Positions 22,439 to 34,314 of a stretch of DNA of 64,000 bases are shown piece by piece; positions within the stretch are counted from its first letter, which is position 1; each line of letters begins with the position of its first letter. The DNA comes from Macrolepiota albuminosa (taxonomy: Eukaryota; Basidiomycota; Agaricomycetes; Agaricales; Agaricaceae). The stretch spans positions 1,117,297 to 1,181,296 of the forward strand of contig JAMWFC010000049.1 in assembly GCA_027475525.1 (NCBI GenBank), given 5' to 3'. The translations under genes and the position numbers were made by a program. The notes beneath the pieces were generated by a model. It saw only the letters and a list, made by a program, of their open reading frames with translations, ran no database searches and was not told the origin of the DNA.

Positions 22439-23894
22439 AACCAGACTTGTTTCTTCTCTTTCAATTCAGCACCGTCCCTACTAAATTATTGGTCATTTTT
22501 ACACAGAAAGATTTCTTTGGACGTCAGCTACTGTTTGCTGATATCAGCTGGCTCACATGCTAATGTCTACTACTGTCTGCTAGCATGTCAGCAAACAGTG
22601 GACACTCATGCACTCTCCTTCTGCCCTTTCTTCTCTTTCTCTCCAGTGCCATTCTCTCCACTTTTCAAACTACCTGACATGCCACCCTTGTCTACCACAT
22701 GCACTCTGCTTCTCTCCTCCCCTCTGACCTGATGTCTGAGGTCTGCTACATCTGCTGGCATGCCAGTGGACACCCATGCTCCTCTCCTTTCCCCCTTTTT
22801 TCCCCACCTCCATTCCTCTTCTGCTACCTCCCACGCTTCTCCAAATGCCCACACAACTCCTTTTCTTCTCTCCTGCTCTGATGCTGGGCAATGCTGAGAG
22901 TTGGTGGAGGTTGCTAATGGATGCCTACAGATGTCAATAGATATCAGCAAATATCTGATAGATCCTGACAGATGTACAATGGATGCTGACAGATTCCAGG
23001 AGATCCCAATAGCTGCTAGCTGATGGCAGCTGATGCCAATGCCTTTTTCAAGCCACAAAAAATCTTTTGGGGAGTATGCCACTCCCCTTCCATCTCTAAA
23101 TATTCATATGGAGACCTGCAGGGACATAGGGGGCAGCCATTCATTGTGTTATCCAACTTTCAATTCTATCTGTTAGTAACAGACCTGTAGTGCAACAGTT
23201 AAATTGTCAGTGTGTTCTGTTGCTGGAGACTTCCTCAAGGCTGGGAGTTTGATTTCCTCCCGCAGGCATGAGGACAAGATGAAAAGTTACTTTTTTTTTG
23301 GTCCAGCCAGCCCCCATGGGCCTGCATAGGCCTGTTCAGATGTCTGCTAGTATCCTGTGCTGGCCAGCATGGATCTGCATAGGTTTGAGTGAGTCAACAT
23401 AGGTTTGCATAGATGTCTGCTGATGGCTTGCATAGGCTTGCATAAGTCTGCAGAGCCCTTTTGTAGATGTACACTGGTGTTGAGGATGGGAAAAGGAGGG
23501 AAGAGGAGGTGCACAGCATCAAGTTGCTGCAGGGAGGAAGGGAGAGGGAAGAGAAGTAGAGAATCTTGAGGAGGGTTTACTCATGCTATGACATCTGCTA
23601 ACGGAGGAGGTTTTTACTCATGGGCTGATGTCTGCTCACAGCTGCTGATGGACATTGATGTCCACTAGTGTCTGCTGATGTCTGCTGGGCCTGCATGCAC
23701 ATGTGTATGCCTGCCTTTTATTGATTCACTAGACCATGTCATACAGCATATTGTGGCATGTCTGCAGCTCTGTATTCTACAGCACTGTGGGAACTGCTCT
23801 GCTACAGTGTAGTAGACTCTGCTGGACATATATGGTATGGCACAAAGCAAGCTCCTATACAATGTATAAAATGTAACATTGTGATGTCTCTATG
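22439..23894 (-). repeat. Repeat family F, copy 2 (about 1.45 kb)
   Basis: Inverted relative to copies 1 and 3. Read on the minus strand it begins CATCACAATGTTACA and ends AAGTCTGGTTGA, and shares GAGCTTGCTTTGTGCCATACC, the tRNA-like segment and the CT/GA-rich tracts. It abuts gypsy A-II at about 23895, truncating that element's 5' part. Confidence 0.75.
23184..23266 (+). other. tRNA-like (SINE-type) segment in repeat F
   Basis: CCTGTAG at the 5' end pairs with CCGCAGG at the 3' end. TAGTGCAACAGTTAA stands for the A box and GAGTTTGATTTCC for the B box. The B box has decayed from the GGTTCAATTCC of copy 1. Confidence 0.45.
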
Positions 23895-25514
23895 TGGAAG
23901 GATATATGCAACTATGTTACAACCTCCACCAACTGTAGCGGAGATTAGAGCTAGCCAAACTACTTCCCAGCGACTAGCTCAGGCATTTGCTGCCAACTCT
24001 GCTTCTAAGTCATTCTGAGATGCAGTTCCTCATCACCTGCAAGACTTTGAGGATGTTTCTCCTAAGGCATCATTTGACTTCCTGCCAAAGCATAAGCAAT
24101 GGGACCATGCTATTGAGCTCATGCCTAATGCTGAGCCCTCTAGCTACAAGGTCTATCCTCTCTCTCTCAGAGAACAGGATAAGCTTGATGCCTTTTTGCA
24201 AGAGAATGTAGACTCTGGTCGCATCTGCCCCTCAAAGTCTCCAATGGCCTCTCCAGTCTTCTTTATTAAGAAGAAGGATGGATCTCTATGTCTGGTTCAG
24301 GACTACCGAGTCTTGAATGCAATGACTGTGAAGAATCACTACCCCTTACTACTCATTTCAGAGCTTGTCAACAACCTCCAAGGTATGCACTACTTCACCA
24401 AGTTGGATGTCTGCTGGGGCTATAACAATGATCTCTGTGGCAAGCATGCTTATTTTATGCCACCACACACCACTTGCTCTGCCATAGGCACCACTAATCT
24501 GTACTGAAAGCATGTCTGGAAACTCCATGGGTTGTCAGATGCCTATGTCTCTAACCATGGACCTCAGTTTGTGACAGAATTTATCAGAGAACTGTATTGC
24601 CTCCTCCATGTCAAACTCCACACTTCCACAGTCTACCACCCCCAGTCTGATGGCCAGATCAAGCATGTCAACCAAGAGCTAGAACAGAATCTCCAGCTTT
24701 TCTGCAATGAACAATAGGATGACTGGAATGACCTATTACCAGAAGCAAAGTTTCAATACAACAATTGTGTACATGCTGCCACCCAGATGTTTCCTTTCCT
24801 TCTAGATACTAGTCAACACCCTCATATGGGATTTGAGCCTCATAAATGACCTTCAGAGTATGAAGCTGTCAACAAGTTCATAGATTGGATAAGGGTAGCT
24901 CAGGAGAAAGCCAAGGCTGCTTTAGCTAAGGCAAAGGATGACATGGCCCACTACTATGATTGTGGACAAGCTCTGGCCTCAAAATACAAGCCTGGAGATT
25001 TAGTCTATCTGGATGCCTCTGATATTGCTACTACCTGACCTTCTCAGAAGCTCTCTCATCATCATCTAGGACCTTTCTTATAGTAAGGCAAGTAGGCCCA
25101 CTAGCCTATTGACTCAAGCTGCCTAGTGAAATGAGTTGACTCCATCCAGTCTTCAATGTAGTGAAGCTCTCTCCAGCACCAGAGGATCCAATCCCAGGTC
25201 AAGGTCCACAGCCACTCCCACCTCCAGTTCTGGTAGACAACCAAGAAGAGTATGAAGTAGAGCAGATTCTAGACAGCTGACTCTTTGGGAACAAGCTTCA
25301 GTTCAAGGTCAAGTAGAAGGGCTATGGAATCAAGGACATCTCCTGGGAGCCATAAAAGAACATCCATGCCCCTGTCTTGGTCCAGGAATTCTATCAACAG
25401 CATCCCAATGCTCTCTGAGCAATCAGAGGCCTATTTTTTTTCCGAGGTAGACCAGGCCATCCAGAACTACTTCTATCCAGCACACTGAGATGCCACACTC
25501 TAGAGGGGGAGTGA
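23895..25514 (+). pseudogene. Gypsy A-II: RT fragment, integrase and chromodomain
   Basis: Collinear with A1 from 43768. The RT N-terminal part (PSKSPMASPVFFIKKKDGSL, LVQDYRVLNAMTVKNHYPLL) is joined by an internal deletion at about 24430 to integrase (DLCGKHAYFMP, then GLSDAYVSNHGPQFVTEFI, VYHPQSDGQIKHVNQELEQN). The tail carries GDLVYLDASDIATT and a chromodomain ([25 protein letters not shown]) near 25230-25360. A polypurine tract (AGAGGGGGAGTGA) ends directly at the LTR. The catalytic Asp position reads SNHG rather than SDRG. Stops are mostly TGA at Arg. Confidence 0.8.
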
Positions 25515-25938
25515 TGTCAGGGGACTCCTCATTTCTTCCTTTATTTTCCCTTTATTCATTTCCTTATTTCTGCTATCATTCTTTTACTTTACTGTTTCTA
25601 TTCTTTCAATACTATCTGTTAGTACTATTCTCAGCCTTTGAGGTGCTCTGGTTCTTTAGCTTCATTCAGACAAGTGTGGGCCCTTCAGCACTGCTTCCAG
25701 ACCACTTATGTAAGCTGGAGTTTGCCTTTCTAATTTCCAAAGTCTGAAGTTTTTCTGCCTTGTTTGCACAGTTGTTTATTTAGGCAATTTTCAAGTTTTT
25801 AAGGTTTTGTTGTACTATATAGTTGTTTCCCATGCTTCAGAGGCCCCAGAAGCATCCAACCTGCCATAGAAAATCCTTAAACTTGTTCTCTTTGGATCTT
25901 CCTCTTCCAGGTGAGTAGTTATTATAATATTGTCAGTA
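25515..25938 (+). repeat. 3' LTR of gypsy A-II, left part
   Basis: Starts TGTCAGGGGACTCC straight after the polypurine tract and is collinear with other LTR A copies to CAGTA, where the Tc1 element is inserted. The rest of the LTR continues at 27541. Confidence 0.9.
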
Positions 25939-27538
25939 CAGTGGCTCAAAAAACTGTCCTGATGTTTCATACCTTTTGAAAAATGACATTGGCATGAAGG
26001 ATGAGAAGTACCTAAAATCCTAATTAAATCATGTAAAGTACTATGGCATTGTAGCTACAGAACAAATCTAGGTTTATGTAATTGAGATCAAAACTGATGG
26101 AGTGATGGCCATTTTAAAATATTCACTTGTTGGGACAGTTTTTTGAGCATCTCTAATTTTTCAGGTTTATCTCTATTTTACTCAGAAATAAAGAGTAAGT
26201 TACATGTGGAAATATAAACAAACTCATGTGACCATGTTTAGATATATTTGGGAGTAGTTCAAGCTGGTTGAACTACATCTTGACCTTCAACCACCATCAT
26301 AAAACCTATTTCTCCTGCACAACACCCTACTATTGCTTCTCTTCTTGCTCAAGAGTATTCTCTGCATTAGATTGGGGCTCAAACTGGTCTAGGGAAGTCT
26401 ACTATTGGGAGGATTGGTAGAGAGTTGGAGATGGACAAGGAAAACTATCTTGGAGGCCATCCTGCTAAGCTTACTCTATGTGATAAACAGGCTATTGTTC
26501 GACAAATCTCAATTGAGAGACTTGATACAGCTGTCCAGGCCACTAATTTTATCAACAACATCATTTCCAACCCTGTCTCTTTCCAGACTGTCCAGAATGT
26601 GTTGAAGAAGGAGGGGTATCAGTCTGCTATCAAGAGAAAAGTTCCTATGCTCAAAGCTAGACATTGACAACTGCAGCTTAAATGGGCTCAGGAGCATCAA
26701 AACTGGACTATAGAGGACTGGAAAAGGGTGTTGTGGACAGATGAAACAAAGATTAACAGGATTGGGTCAGATGGGAAGCAGTATGTGTGGAAGCTATGAG
26801 GAGAAGGCATTTCAGACCAAACAACTACACTTACTGTGAAGCATGGAGGAGGGAATAATCTCATGGTATGGGGCTGTATGGGTTGGGATGGGGTAGGAAA
26901 GCTTGTAGAGATAGTGGGGATCATGAATGCAGAGCAGTACTGTAAGATTTTTGATGATGGAGCAAAGGAGAGCTTTGAGAAGTTGGAGATGGAGGAGGGT
27001 GCCCTCTACTTTCAACAGGACAATGACCCCAAACACAACTCCAAGAGGGCTGACAAGTGGTTTGAGGACAACAACTTTGATGTCCTTTGGTGGCCAGCCC
27101 AATCCCCTGATCTCAACCCTATTGAACATCTCTGGGAGTACCTCAAGGAGCAACTTAGGCAGTATGAAACACCTCCTTATAGTGTGCATGAATTATGGGA
27201 GAGGGTTGCAAAGGAGTGGGATGAAATACCACCAGAGGTATGCCAAAGACTAATAGAAAGCATGCCTAGAAGGATTTAAGCAGTTATCAAGGCAAATGGA
27301 GGACATACAAAGTACTAGATACTAAAATTAGAGATGATCAAAAAACTGTCCCAATGAGTGAATATTTTAAAATGGCCATCACTCCATCAGTTTTGATTTC
27401 AATTACATAAACCTAGATTTGTTCTGTAGCTACAATGCCATAGTACTTTACATGATTTATTTTAGGTACTTCTCATCCTTCATTCCAATGTCATCTTTCA
27501 AAAAGTATGAAACATTGAGACAGTTTTTTGAGCCACTG
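25939..27538 (+). mobile_element. Tc1-type DNA transposon (1600 bp) in LTR A
   Basis: Begins CAGTGGCTCAAAAAACTGTC and ends in its complement GACAGTTTTTTGAGCCACTG. TA lies on both sides (25937-25938 and 27539-27540), the target duplication of Tc1/mariner elements. The inverted repeats are long, about 215 bp (25939-26152 against 27323-27538). It carries one transposase frame in the + direction. It sits inside the intron-like segment of LTR A. Confidence 0.95.
26291..27318 (+). pseudogene. Tc1-family transposase (DD34E), inactivated
   Basis: One continuous frame can be followed for about 340 codons. An N-terminal helix-turn-helix region (GAQTGLGKSTIGRIGREL) is followed by the catalytic triad: Asp in LWTDETKIN near 26735, Asp in YFQQDNDPKH near 27015-27030, and Glu in SPDLNPIEHLW, with 34 residues between the second Asp and Glu. 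The enzyme would cut and rejoin the transposon ends at TA. Four stops interrupt it: TAG 26368, TGA 26665, TGA 26797 and TAA 27277. Each can be derived from CAG, CGA or CAA by one C-to-T change. The related copy at 31.2 kb reads CAA at the last position. Confidence 0.9.
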
Positions 27539-27540
27539 TA

Positions 27541-27615
27541 TATACTCTAATACACTTTGGATCTCCCTCTGCCAGCTGTGTGACTGAGCCACAGACTTCA
27601 GAGGTCACCCTTACA
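27541..27615 (+). repeat. 3' LTR of gypsy A-II, right part
   Basis: Continues LTR A after the Tc1 insertion (TATACTCTAATACAC against CATACTCTAATACAC in uninterrupted copies) and ends ACCCTTACA at 27615. Confidence 0.9.
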
Positions 27616-27824
27616 ACTTGGTCTGGAGGCAGACTTCACATGATCAGATGTAGTGGGTCATGTTTTTCTTCAGTCCTAGCCTAAAATAAGTCTGAGAGAC
27701 AAGCTGCGGTCTTATATATTCCCAGGTGTCCTTAAAGCTTGTAGTTTTGATGTTGGCAAAGGACATTGAATCAAAGCGTGGCATGATTCAGGATGTAGAT
27801 GCAGCTGTTTTGTTGTCAGGAAAT

Positions 27825-28338
27825 TGTAAGGGTGACCTCTAGAGACTATGGCTCAGTCACATAGCTGGCAGAGGGAGATCCAAAGTATATTAGAGTATAT
27901 ACTAACAATATCCTAATAACTACTCATCTGGCAGAGAGATTCAAAGAGAAAAAGTCTAGGAATTCCCTATGCCAAGTTGGATGCTTCTGGGGCTTCAAAA
28001 GCATGCAAAACAACTATATAGTACAACAAAACCTTAAAAACTGAAAAATTGCCTAAATAAACAACTGTACAAATAAAGCAGGAAAACTCTGGACTTTGGA
28101 AGTCAGAAAGGCAAACTCTGGCTTATGTAAGCAGTATAGAAGCAGTACTGAAGGGCCCACACTTGTCTGAATAATAGCTAAAGAACCAGAGCACCTCAAA
28201 GGCTGAAAATAATACTAATAGATAGTGTTAAAAGAATAGAAACAGTAAAGTAAAAGAATGACAGCAGAAATAAGGAAATGAATAAAGAGAGAATAAAGGA
28301 ATAAAGAGTAAAAGAAGGAAGAAATGAGTCTCTTGACA
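27825..28338 (-). repeat. LTR of gypsy family A (514 bp), inverted
   Basis: On the plus strand it starts TGTAAGGGTGACC and ends CTCTTGACA, the reverse of TGTCAGGG...CCCTTACA. It contains the intron-like segment. Flanking pentamers (GAAAT and GTTCA) do not match, so it may be one end of a rearranged element. Confidence 0.85.
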
Positions 28339-29968
28339 GTTCAGGCTCTACATTTTGCCAATTATTTGCAAAGACTTGCATTGCAATAATAGCATTGTAT
28401 GCATTGGCCATGTTCTCCAGTGCCTGCCACACAAAGTCTTTAATGCCTTTGTGCATGTCTTCAACACCTGTTCCCATATCATAGCAGGCATGTAGCCTCC
28501 ATTCAGTTCAAATGGTGCATATTTAGTGGTCTCTGACACACTAGCATTAATTGCAAACTCAGTTAATGGTATTTTTTCAACCCAGTCTTGTTGGTCATGT
28601 CTGACCACTGTTCAAAATATCTGAGCCGCACTGCAGTTTGCTTGCTCAGTCTGTCTATCTGTCTGAGGGTAGAAGGACATTGATATAAGCAACTTTGCCT
28701 TGAGGAACTTGTGCAGCTCATGCTACTATAGTAACATGAACTTTGAATCCTGGTCACTCATGATTGAGCTTGGGAGGCTATAGAGCCTCACAATGTCTTT
28801 AAGGTAGATCTACAAAAGTTCATAAGCCTTCATTATTGTGTGCACCAGGATCAGGTGCACCATGCTTTTCATGTAACAAATTACTACCCAAAAGTAGTTA
28901 TGCCTATTGGACTGTGAAAATGGTCCAACAAAGTCCATTCTGATAGAATTCTATGGTTTCACTGAAATAAGCAGGGAATGCAACTTCCTAGCAGGCTTTT
29001 TGTTACTAGTCTTTGCTCTCTGACCATGCAATGCATGTCTGGCAGAACTTTGTGACCTCTGTATGCATCTGAGGCCACCAGTACCACTGCCTCAGATACT
29101 TCAGGGTTTTATTGATTCTGGTGGTAAGGCTATTTGACCATGATCCTAAAGTTATTCATGGCTGCTAGTAGAGGTGCATTTTTGCCTCCATGTAGGCTCA
29201 ACACATCAGCAAAAGTCACTTCATGAGGCCTTTAAGTCAATGACTCTTGGTGTGAGCTCTAGTCATTCAGCCTTGGTTTCTGCTGAGCCAGCTTAAGCTG
29301 TTCAACTTCAACCTCTTGCACTTCATGCATTTCCAGCACATGTTGACTTTGTTGAAGCTTGCATAGCATATAACTCTACTACATGCTCCTTGACCTCTTT
29401 GAAGATTAATATGCACATCAGCATTGACATATTTATGACTGTCATGATGCTCAGTAGAGCCATCACTCTCAAAATATCTTGAGAGACAATTGGCTACCTT
29501 ATTGAGCTTGCCTTTAACATATAGTATGTCAAATTGGTATCAGGACATGTAGTCAATCTATTAGAGGATAAAAATGCTTGACTTTTGAAAAATGCCAGTG
29601 CTTTATGATCTATGATTATGTGAATTTTATATCACATAAGCTTGTCTTTCCACTTGAGGAGTGCCTCAAGTATCGCAAGTGTTTTCAGTTTATGCACAGC
29701 ATAATTCTGCTATGCCAAAGTGAACTCTCTTGATATAAAGCTGGTAGACTGGCATTTCTGCCAAGTGTAGCCTTGGACATACATTGCTCTAATGCCTGTA
29801 TTTGAGGCATTATATATGAGCCACATATGCCCAGCTTGCCTTGAGTCAATAAGTCAAATTACTGGAGTTTTCAAGCAGATGCATTTTATCATCTCAAAGC
29901 ATGGCTGGCAAATGAGTTATAATATAAACAATACCCCATCCTGAGTTATAGACATTAAAGGGCCCATA
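28339..29968 (-). pseudogene. Gypsy remnant (integrase and RNase H)
   Basis: On the minus strand the upper end (about 29900-29560) encodes RNase H-like sequence (FTLAQQNYAVHKLKTLAI, LLKWKDKLM), close to that of gypsy B-II. The lower end (28760-28350) encodes an integrase core tail (DQQDWVEKIPLTEFAINASV, SETTKYAPFELNGGYMPAMI). The middle is degraded, with stops and frameshifts. The element runs into LTR A on one side and the malformed Tc1 on the other. Confidence 0.75.
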
Positions 29969-29970
29969 TA

Positions 29971-31479
29971 CAGTGGCTCAAAAAACTGTTCCAATGTTCC
30001 ATACTTTTTGAACGATAACATTGGCATGAAGGATTAGAAGGACCTAAAATCCTAATTAAATCATGTCAAATACTATGGCATTGTAGCTACAAAATGAATC
30101 TAGGCTTATGTAATTAAAATCAAAACTGATAGAGCAATAGCCATTTTAAAATATTCACTCATTGGAACAGTTTTTTGAGCATTTTTAATTTTAGTATCTA
30201 GTACTTTGTATGTCCTCTATTTGCCTTGATAACTGCTTGAATCCTTCTAAGCATGCTTTCTATTAGTCTTTGGCATACTTCTGGTGGTATTTCATCCCAC
30301 TCCTTTACAACCCTCCCATAATTCATGCACACCATAAGAAGGTGTTTCATACTGCCTAAGTTGCTTCTTGAGGTACTCTCAGAGATGTTCAATAGGGTTG
30401 AGATCAGGGGATTGGGCTGGCCACCAAAGGACATCAAAGTTGTTGTCCTCAAACCACTTGTCAGCCCTCTTGGAGTTGTGTTTGGGGTCATTGTCCTGTT
30501 GAAAGTAGAGGGCACCCTCCTCCATCTCCAACTTCTCAAAGCTCTCTTTTGCTCCATCATTCAAAATTTCACAGTACTGCTCTGTATTCATGATCCCCAC
30601 AACCTCCGCAGGCTTTTCTACCCCATTACAACCCATACAGCCCCATACCATGAGATTATTCCCTCCTCCATGCTTTACAGTAAGTGTAGTTGTTTGGTCT
30701 GAAATGCCTTCTCCTCATAGCTTCTACACATACTGCTTCCCATCTGACCCAATCCTGTTAATCTTTGTTTCATCTGTCCACAACACTCTTTTCCAGTCCT
30801 CTATAGTCCAGTTTTAATGCTTCTGAGCCCATTTAAGCTGTAGTTGTTGATGTCTAGCTTTGAGCATAGGAACTTTTCTTGGTAGCAGACTGATACTCCT
30901 CCTCCTTCAACATATTCCAGACAGTCTGGAGAGAGACAGGGTTGGAAATGATGTTGTTGATAAAATTAGTGGCCTGGACAGCTGTATCAAGTCTCCCAGT
31001 TGAGATTTGTCAAACCACAGCCTGTTCATTATATAAAGTAAGCTTAGCAGGACAGCCTCCAGGATGGTTTTCCTTGTCAATCTCCAACTCTTTACCAATC
31101 CTCCCAACACCTTCTCATGATGTGCATGAATTATGGGAGAGGCTTGCAAAGGAGTGGGATGAAATACCATCAGAGATATGCCAAAGACTAATAGAAAGCA
31201 TGCCTAGAAGGATTCAAGCAGTTATCAAGGCAAATGGAGGACATACAAAGTACTAGATACTAAAATTAGAGATGCTCAAAAAACTGTCCCAATAAGTGAA
31301 TATTTTAAAATAGCTATTGCTCTATCAGTTTTGATCTCAATTACATAAGCCTAAATTTATTTTGTAGCTACAATGCCATAGTACTTTACATGATTTAATC
31401 AGGATTTTAAGTACTTCTCATCCTTCATGCCAATGTCATCTTAAGATATGAAACATTGGGACAGTTTTTTGAGCCACTG
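29971..31479 (-). mobile_element. Malformed Tc1 element with two 3' ends
   Basis: It has Tc1 ends (CAGTGGCTCAAAAAACTG at 29971, CAGTTTTTTGAGCCACTG ending 31479) and TA on both sides (29969-29970, 31480-31481). From 29971 to about 31106 it is a reverse-strand copy of the element at 25939, from the 3' end to the transposase N-terminus. From about 31107 to 31479 the orientation flips, and the sequence is again the 3' end, in the plus direction. The normal 5' end is absent. The result is a pair of roughly 370-bp inverted arms that are both 3' ends. Confidence 0.85.
30198..31106 (-). pseudogene. Tc1-family transposase, broken
   Basis: Reverse-strand copy of the transposase at 26291-27318, with the same motifs: MVWGCMGCNGVEKPAEVVG, YFQQDNDPKHNSKRADKWFE, SPDLNPIEHL. 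It is disrupted by frameshifts and stops. Its N-terminus ends abruptly at the inversion point at about 31106, so the protein would lack its first part. Confidence 0.8.
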
Positions 31480-33842
31480 TAAATGTGATGCTACTTAACT
31501 TTTTTGTATACTAGAGTTGTCAACTGCTCATTCTTGATTTTTACTTTATTGATGGCTATTTCTGATAAATAAGGCTGTAATATCAGTATGTCAGTAGAAA
31601 ATTTAATATTGAGAATGATGCTTGCCTGTATTATTAATAACTTCTTCTGCAAAGGCCAAGAGGCTGTACACTGTAAGCAACTAATCAAAGTTGTATCTAA
31701 AAGAAGCAATAAATAAGACTGTCACATACATTTTTTATTGTTCTTCTTCACAGTATAATACTTTTCTGTTATGGATTTTAGCTCCATCTTTGTATCTCTG
31801 TTGATTAAAAAAAATAAGGAGTTAGCTGATGCAGAAGATTGGTTCTGATTTGTATTCATGAGAGGAGGTGTGAGTCACAAATAGAGTGTTGAGATGTGTT
31901 TTATTAGTAGTTGCCTCATGTCAGTGATTGAGATATGTTTGCACATTATACTAGTATATTGTATAGTTGCAAAAGATTTCTACAGGAGTCATGAGATTGA
32001 TGGTGATTTGATGTCAATTGAATTAGGTTACTAATATACCAAAGAGTATTTTTTAACTTTATTTATAAAAATAGCAATTGCAGAAAAGGTAATTGACATA
32101 CTTAATAGTCTGAGAAGTTCATGCCATATGTTCAGTCCTGAGTTAAAAGAAGATGATAAACATACTGAATAGTCTGAGAAGTTTACATCACTTGGTTAGC
32201 CTTGAGCTAGAATATAGATAAAAGAGGTAATAGACATATTGAATAATTTAAGAAGGCTATGCCACTTTGTCAGCCTTGAGTTGGGCTGTGCAAATAATGT
32301 TGAGAAATAAGCACTAAGCACTTGGTGTGTTTATTTAAAGGAGTAGTACTGCAAAATATGTTAGTGGATAAAAGGACATTGGATTTACAAAGTGGATTGA
32401 GTCATTGTTACATGATTTGTTAAAGGCATGTGTGGATTCAAGTTGGTGGTTGTTTGTTGAAGGTACATCATTTAATAAAAATAGTAATCACAGAAGAGGG
32501 AATTGAATGTACTAATAGTTTGAGATGCTTATGCTACCTGGTCAGTCTTGAGCTGAGCTGTGCAGGTAATATTGAATTAAAAATAGTGTTGAAAAATGAG
32601 TACTTGACCATGTTTATTTTGGTATTGGCATGGCACTCTCATTAATATCATTACAGATCTCTAGTGCCAAGGAAGTGTCATACTTGCTGTGAGTGTAAAT
32701 GAGTCAAATTGATTTCAAAATTTATTTTTTATTAGGTAATTTGTTAAAGAATACATGTACAGTGTGCAAATGGCAATGCAGTGGTTGTAAATTTACATTC
32801 TATTCCAAATCTATAATGAAGTAGATATAACTAGCAGCTTTGGCAAATAGCACAATGCCATGATTCTTGTCAGAATCTGGTATGTTTTACTAGTTTTTCT
32901 TGTTGAATAATAAATATATTTACTGAAAGATAAGTTAATTAATATATTCCTATTTCTATCAGCAATAATATAGCACATACCTTAGTTAAAGCTTAAAAAG
33001 CTTAAGCTTAAATGTTTAAACATGTAGCTTCAAAAATTGAAGACATTTTCTGATATGTAAGAAATAACCTTGATCTACAATCTATTTATTCTATATTTTG
33101 GAACTATGACTCAGCATATCAATGAATAATTTTATGTCTAGCTCAATATTTCTAAGCTCTTGGATACAAGCATTTGATATAAATACAAGTAGCTAAAGTA
33201 ATGGATCTCAGCTTTTTTAACAATAAATTGTAGCAATGTGTTTGAAAATTGTCAAATGGAATGTAAGACTTTGTGTATGACAGACAGCTGAGCAAGAAAA
33301 AACAAGTCTTACTCTTAAAATTATAATACTTGACTTTTTTCTCATTTGAAAGATTAGACAATGATGTAAGAGTCTTTTGTGTGATCCTAACAGAGGCATT
33401 CAAACAAAGTTTTCAATCCTGTTTTTGTATGTAACTGTATTTTTCTTTTATCACATTCAAAGTAAATATATTTAATTACAATCAACAATTACATACACTT
33501 CATTCAGATCACAATTCAAAGAATATGTGGAGTTCTCAGTATGTACTTTAAAAAACAACTTATAGTAGGATACTAATTTAATTCAATTTGGTATTGCCCT
33601 TCTCTTTGAAAGTCTTCATCCTCATCAAAATCTGCCTCACTAGTCAATTTTGTATGCTTTGGAGGTCAAAGTAGAAAATCTTCATCAATTTCAATATGAC
33701 ACTTCCAAACTCCTTGAGATACTGCAGATTCAAGATTGTGAGACTGATTAGCTAGCTCATTTTTCAATAATTGATAGTAAGAGTTTTAGTTTATACCACT
33801 TAAACTCTATTTGATGAAGTCTCACCATAGTTTCATGTTAGC
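31480..33842. other. AT-rich stretch, no supported gene
   Basis: No recognisable coding sequence. Short open frames on either strand are low-complexity and AT-driven. A degenerate tandem repeat lies inside (32080-32620). Confidence 0.55.
32080..32620. repeat. Degenerate 64-75 bp tandem repeat
   Basis: The theme AATAGT(C/T)TGAGA followed by TTC/TTATGCCA and (T/C)CAGTC(C/T)TGAG recurs at about 32104, 32168, 32242 and 32514. The first two copies are closest. The units have diverged strongly. Confidence 0.55.
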
Positions 33843-34029
33843 TGTCAGGGGACCCTCATTTCTTTCTTCTTTCACTCTTTATTCCTTCACTCTCCTTTCA
33901 TTCACTTCCTTATTTCTTCTATCATTTTTTCATTTTGCTGTTACTACTTTCTCAACACTATCTGTTAGTACTATTCTCAACCCTTGAGGTGCTCTGGTTC
34001 TTTAGCTATCACTCAGACAAGTGTGGGCC
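33843..34029 (+). repeat. 5' LTR of gypsy A1, left part
   Basis: Starts TGTCAGGGGACCC and is collinear with other LTR A copies to GTGTGGGCC, where gypsy B1 is inserted. The LTR continues at 41863. Together the two parts make about 517 bp. Confidence 0.9.
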
Positions 34030-34203
34030 TGTAACGGAGTCATCTGTGTCATTAGCGTCAACGACGCTATAATCATTTAGTAGAGTATTACGTAAGACAA
34101 CATCTTGTTTTCACTCTAAGTACTAGTCAAATCCGATACTGCGGTCTGATTTAGCGCTTGTGTGATACACACAAGATAGTTCTAACTCGTAACTCAGGTT
34201 ACA
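34030..34203 (+). repeat. 5' LTR of gypsy B1
   Basis: 174 bp, TGTAACGGAG to CAGGTTACA. It is followed by a leader that begins TTTTTTTAAATC rather than an obvious tRNA-complementary primer site. The same leader follows the LTR at 62676. Confidence 0.95.
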
Positions 34204-34314
34204 TTTTTTTAAATCTTCTGCTATCGGCTTTAGACTCTAGGCTTGTTACCAACTAGGCAACTCTCATCAAAACCTCTCAATTTTCTGTTGGCATCACGTT
34301 GAAAATGTGCTTCC

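Noticed and set aside
22606..23082. Reverse-strand frame of 158 codons in repeat F copy 2
   Set aside because: Same reason: the frame is not preserved in copies 1 and 3.
27820..28343. Target duplication for the inverted LTR A
   Set aside because: Flanks GAAAT and GTTCA do not match.
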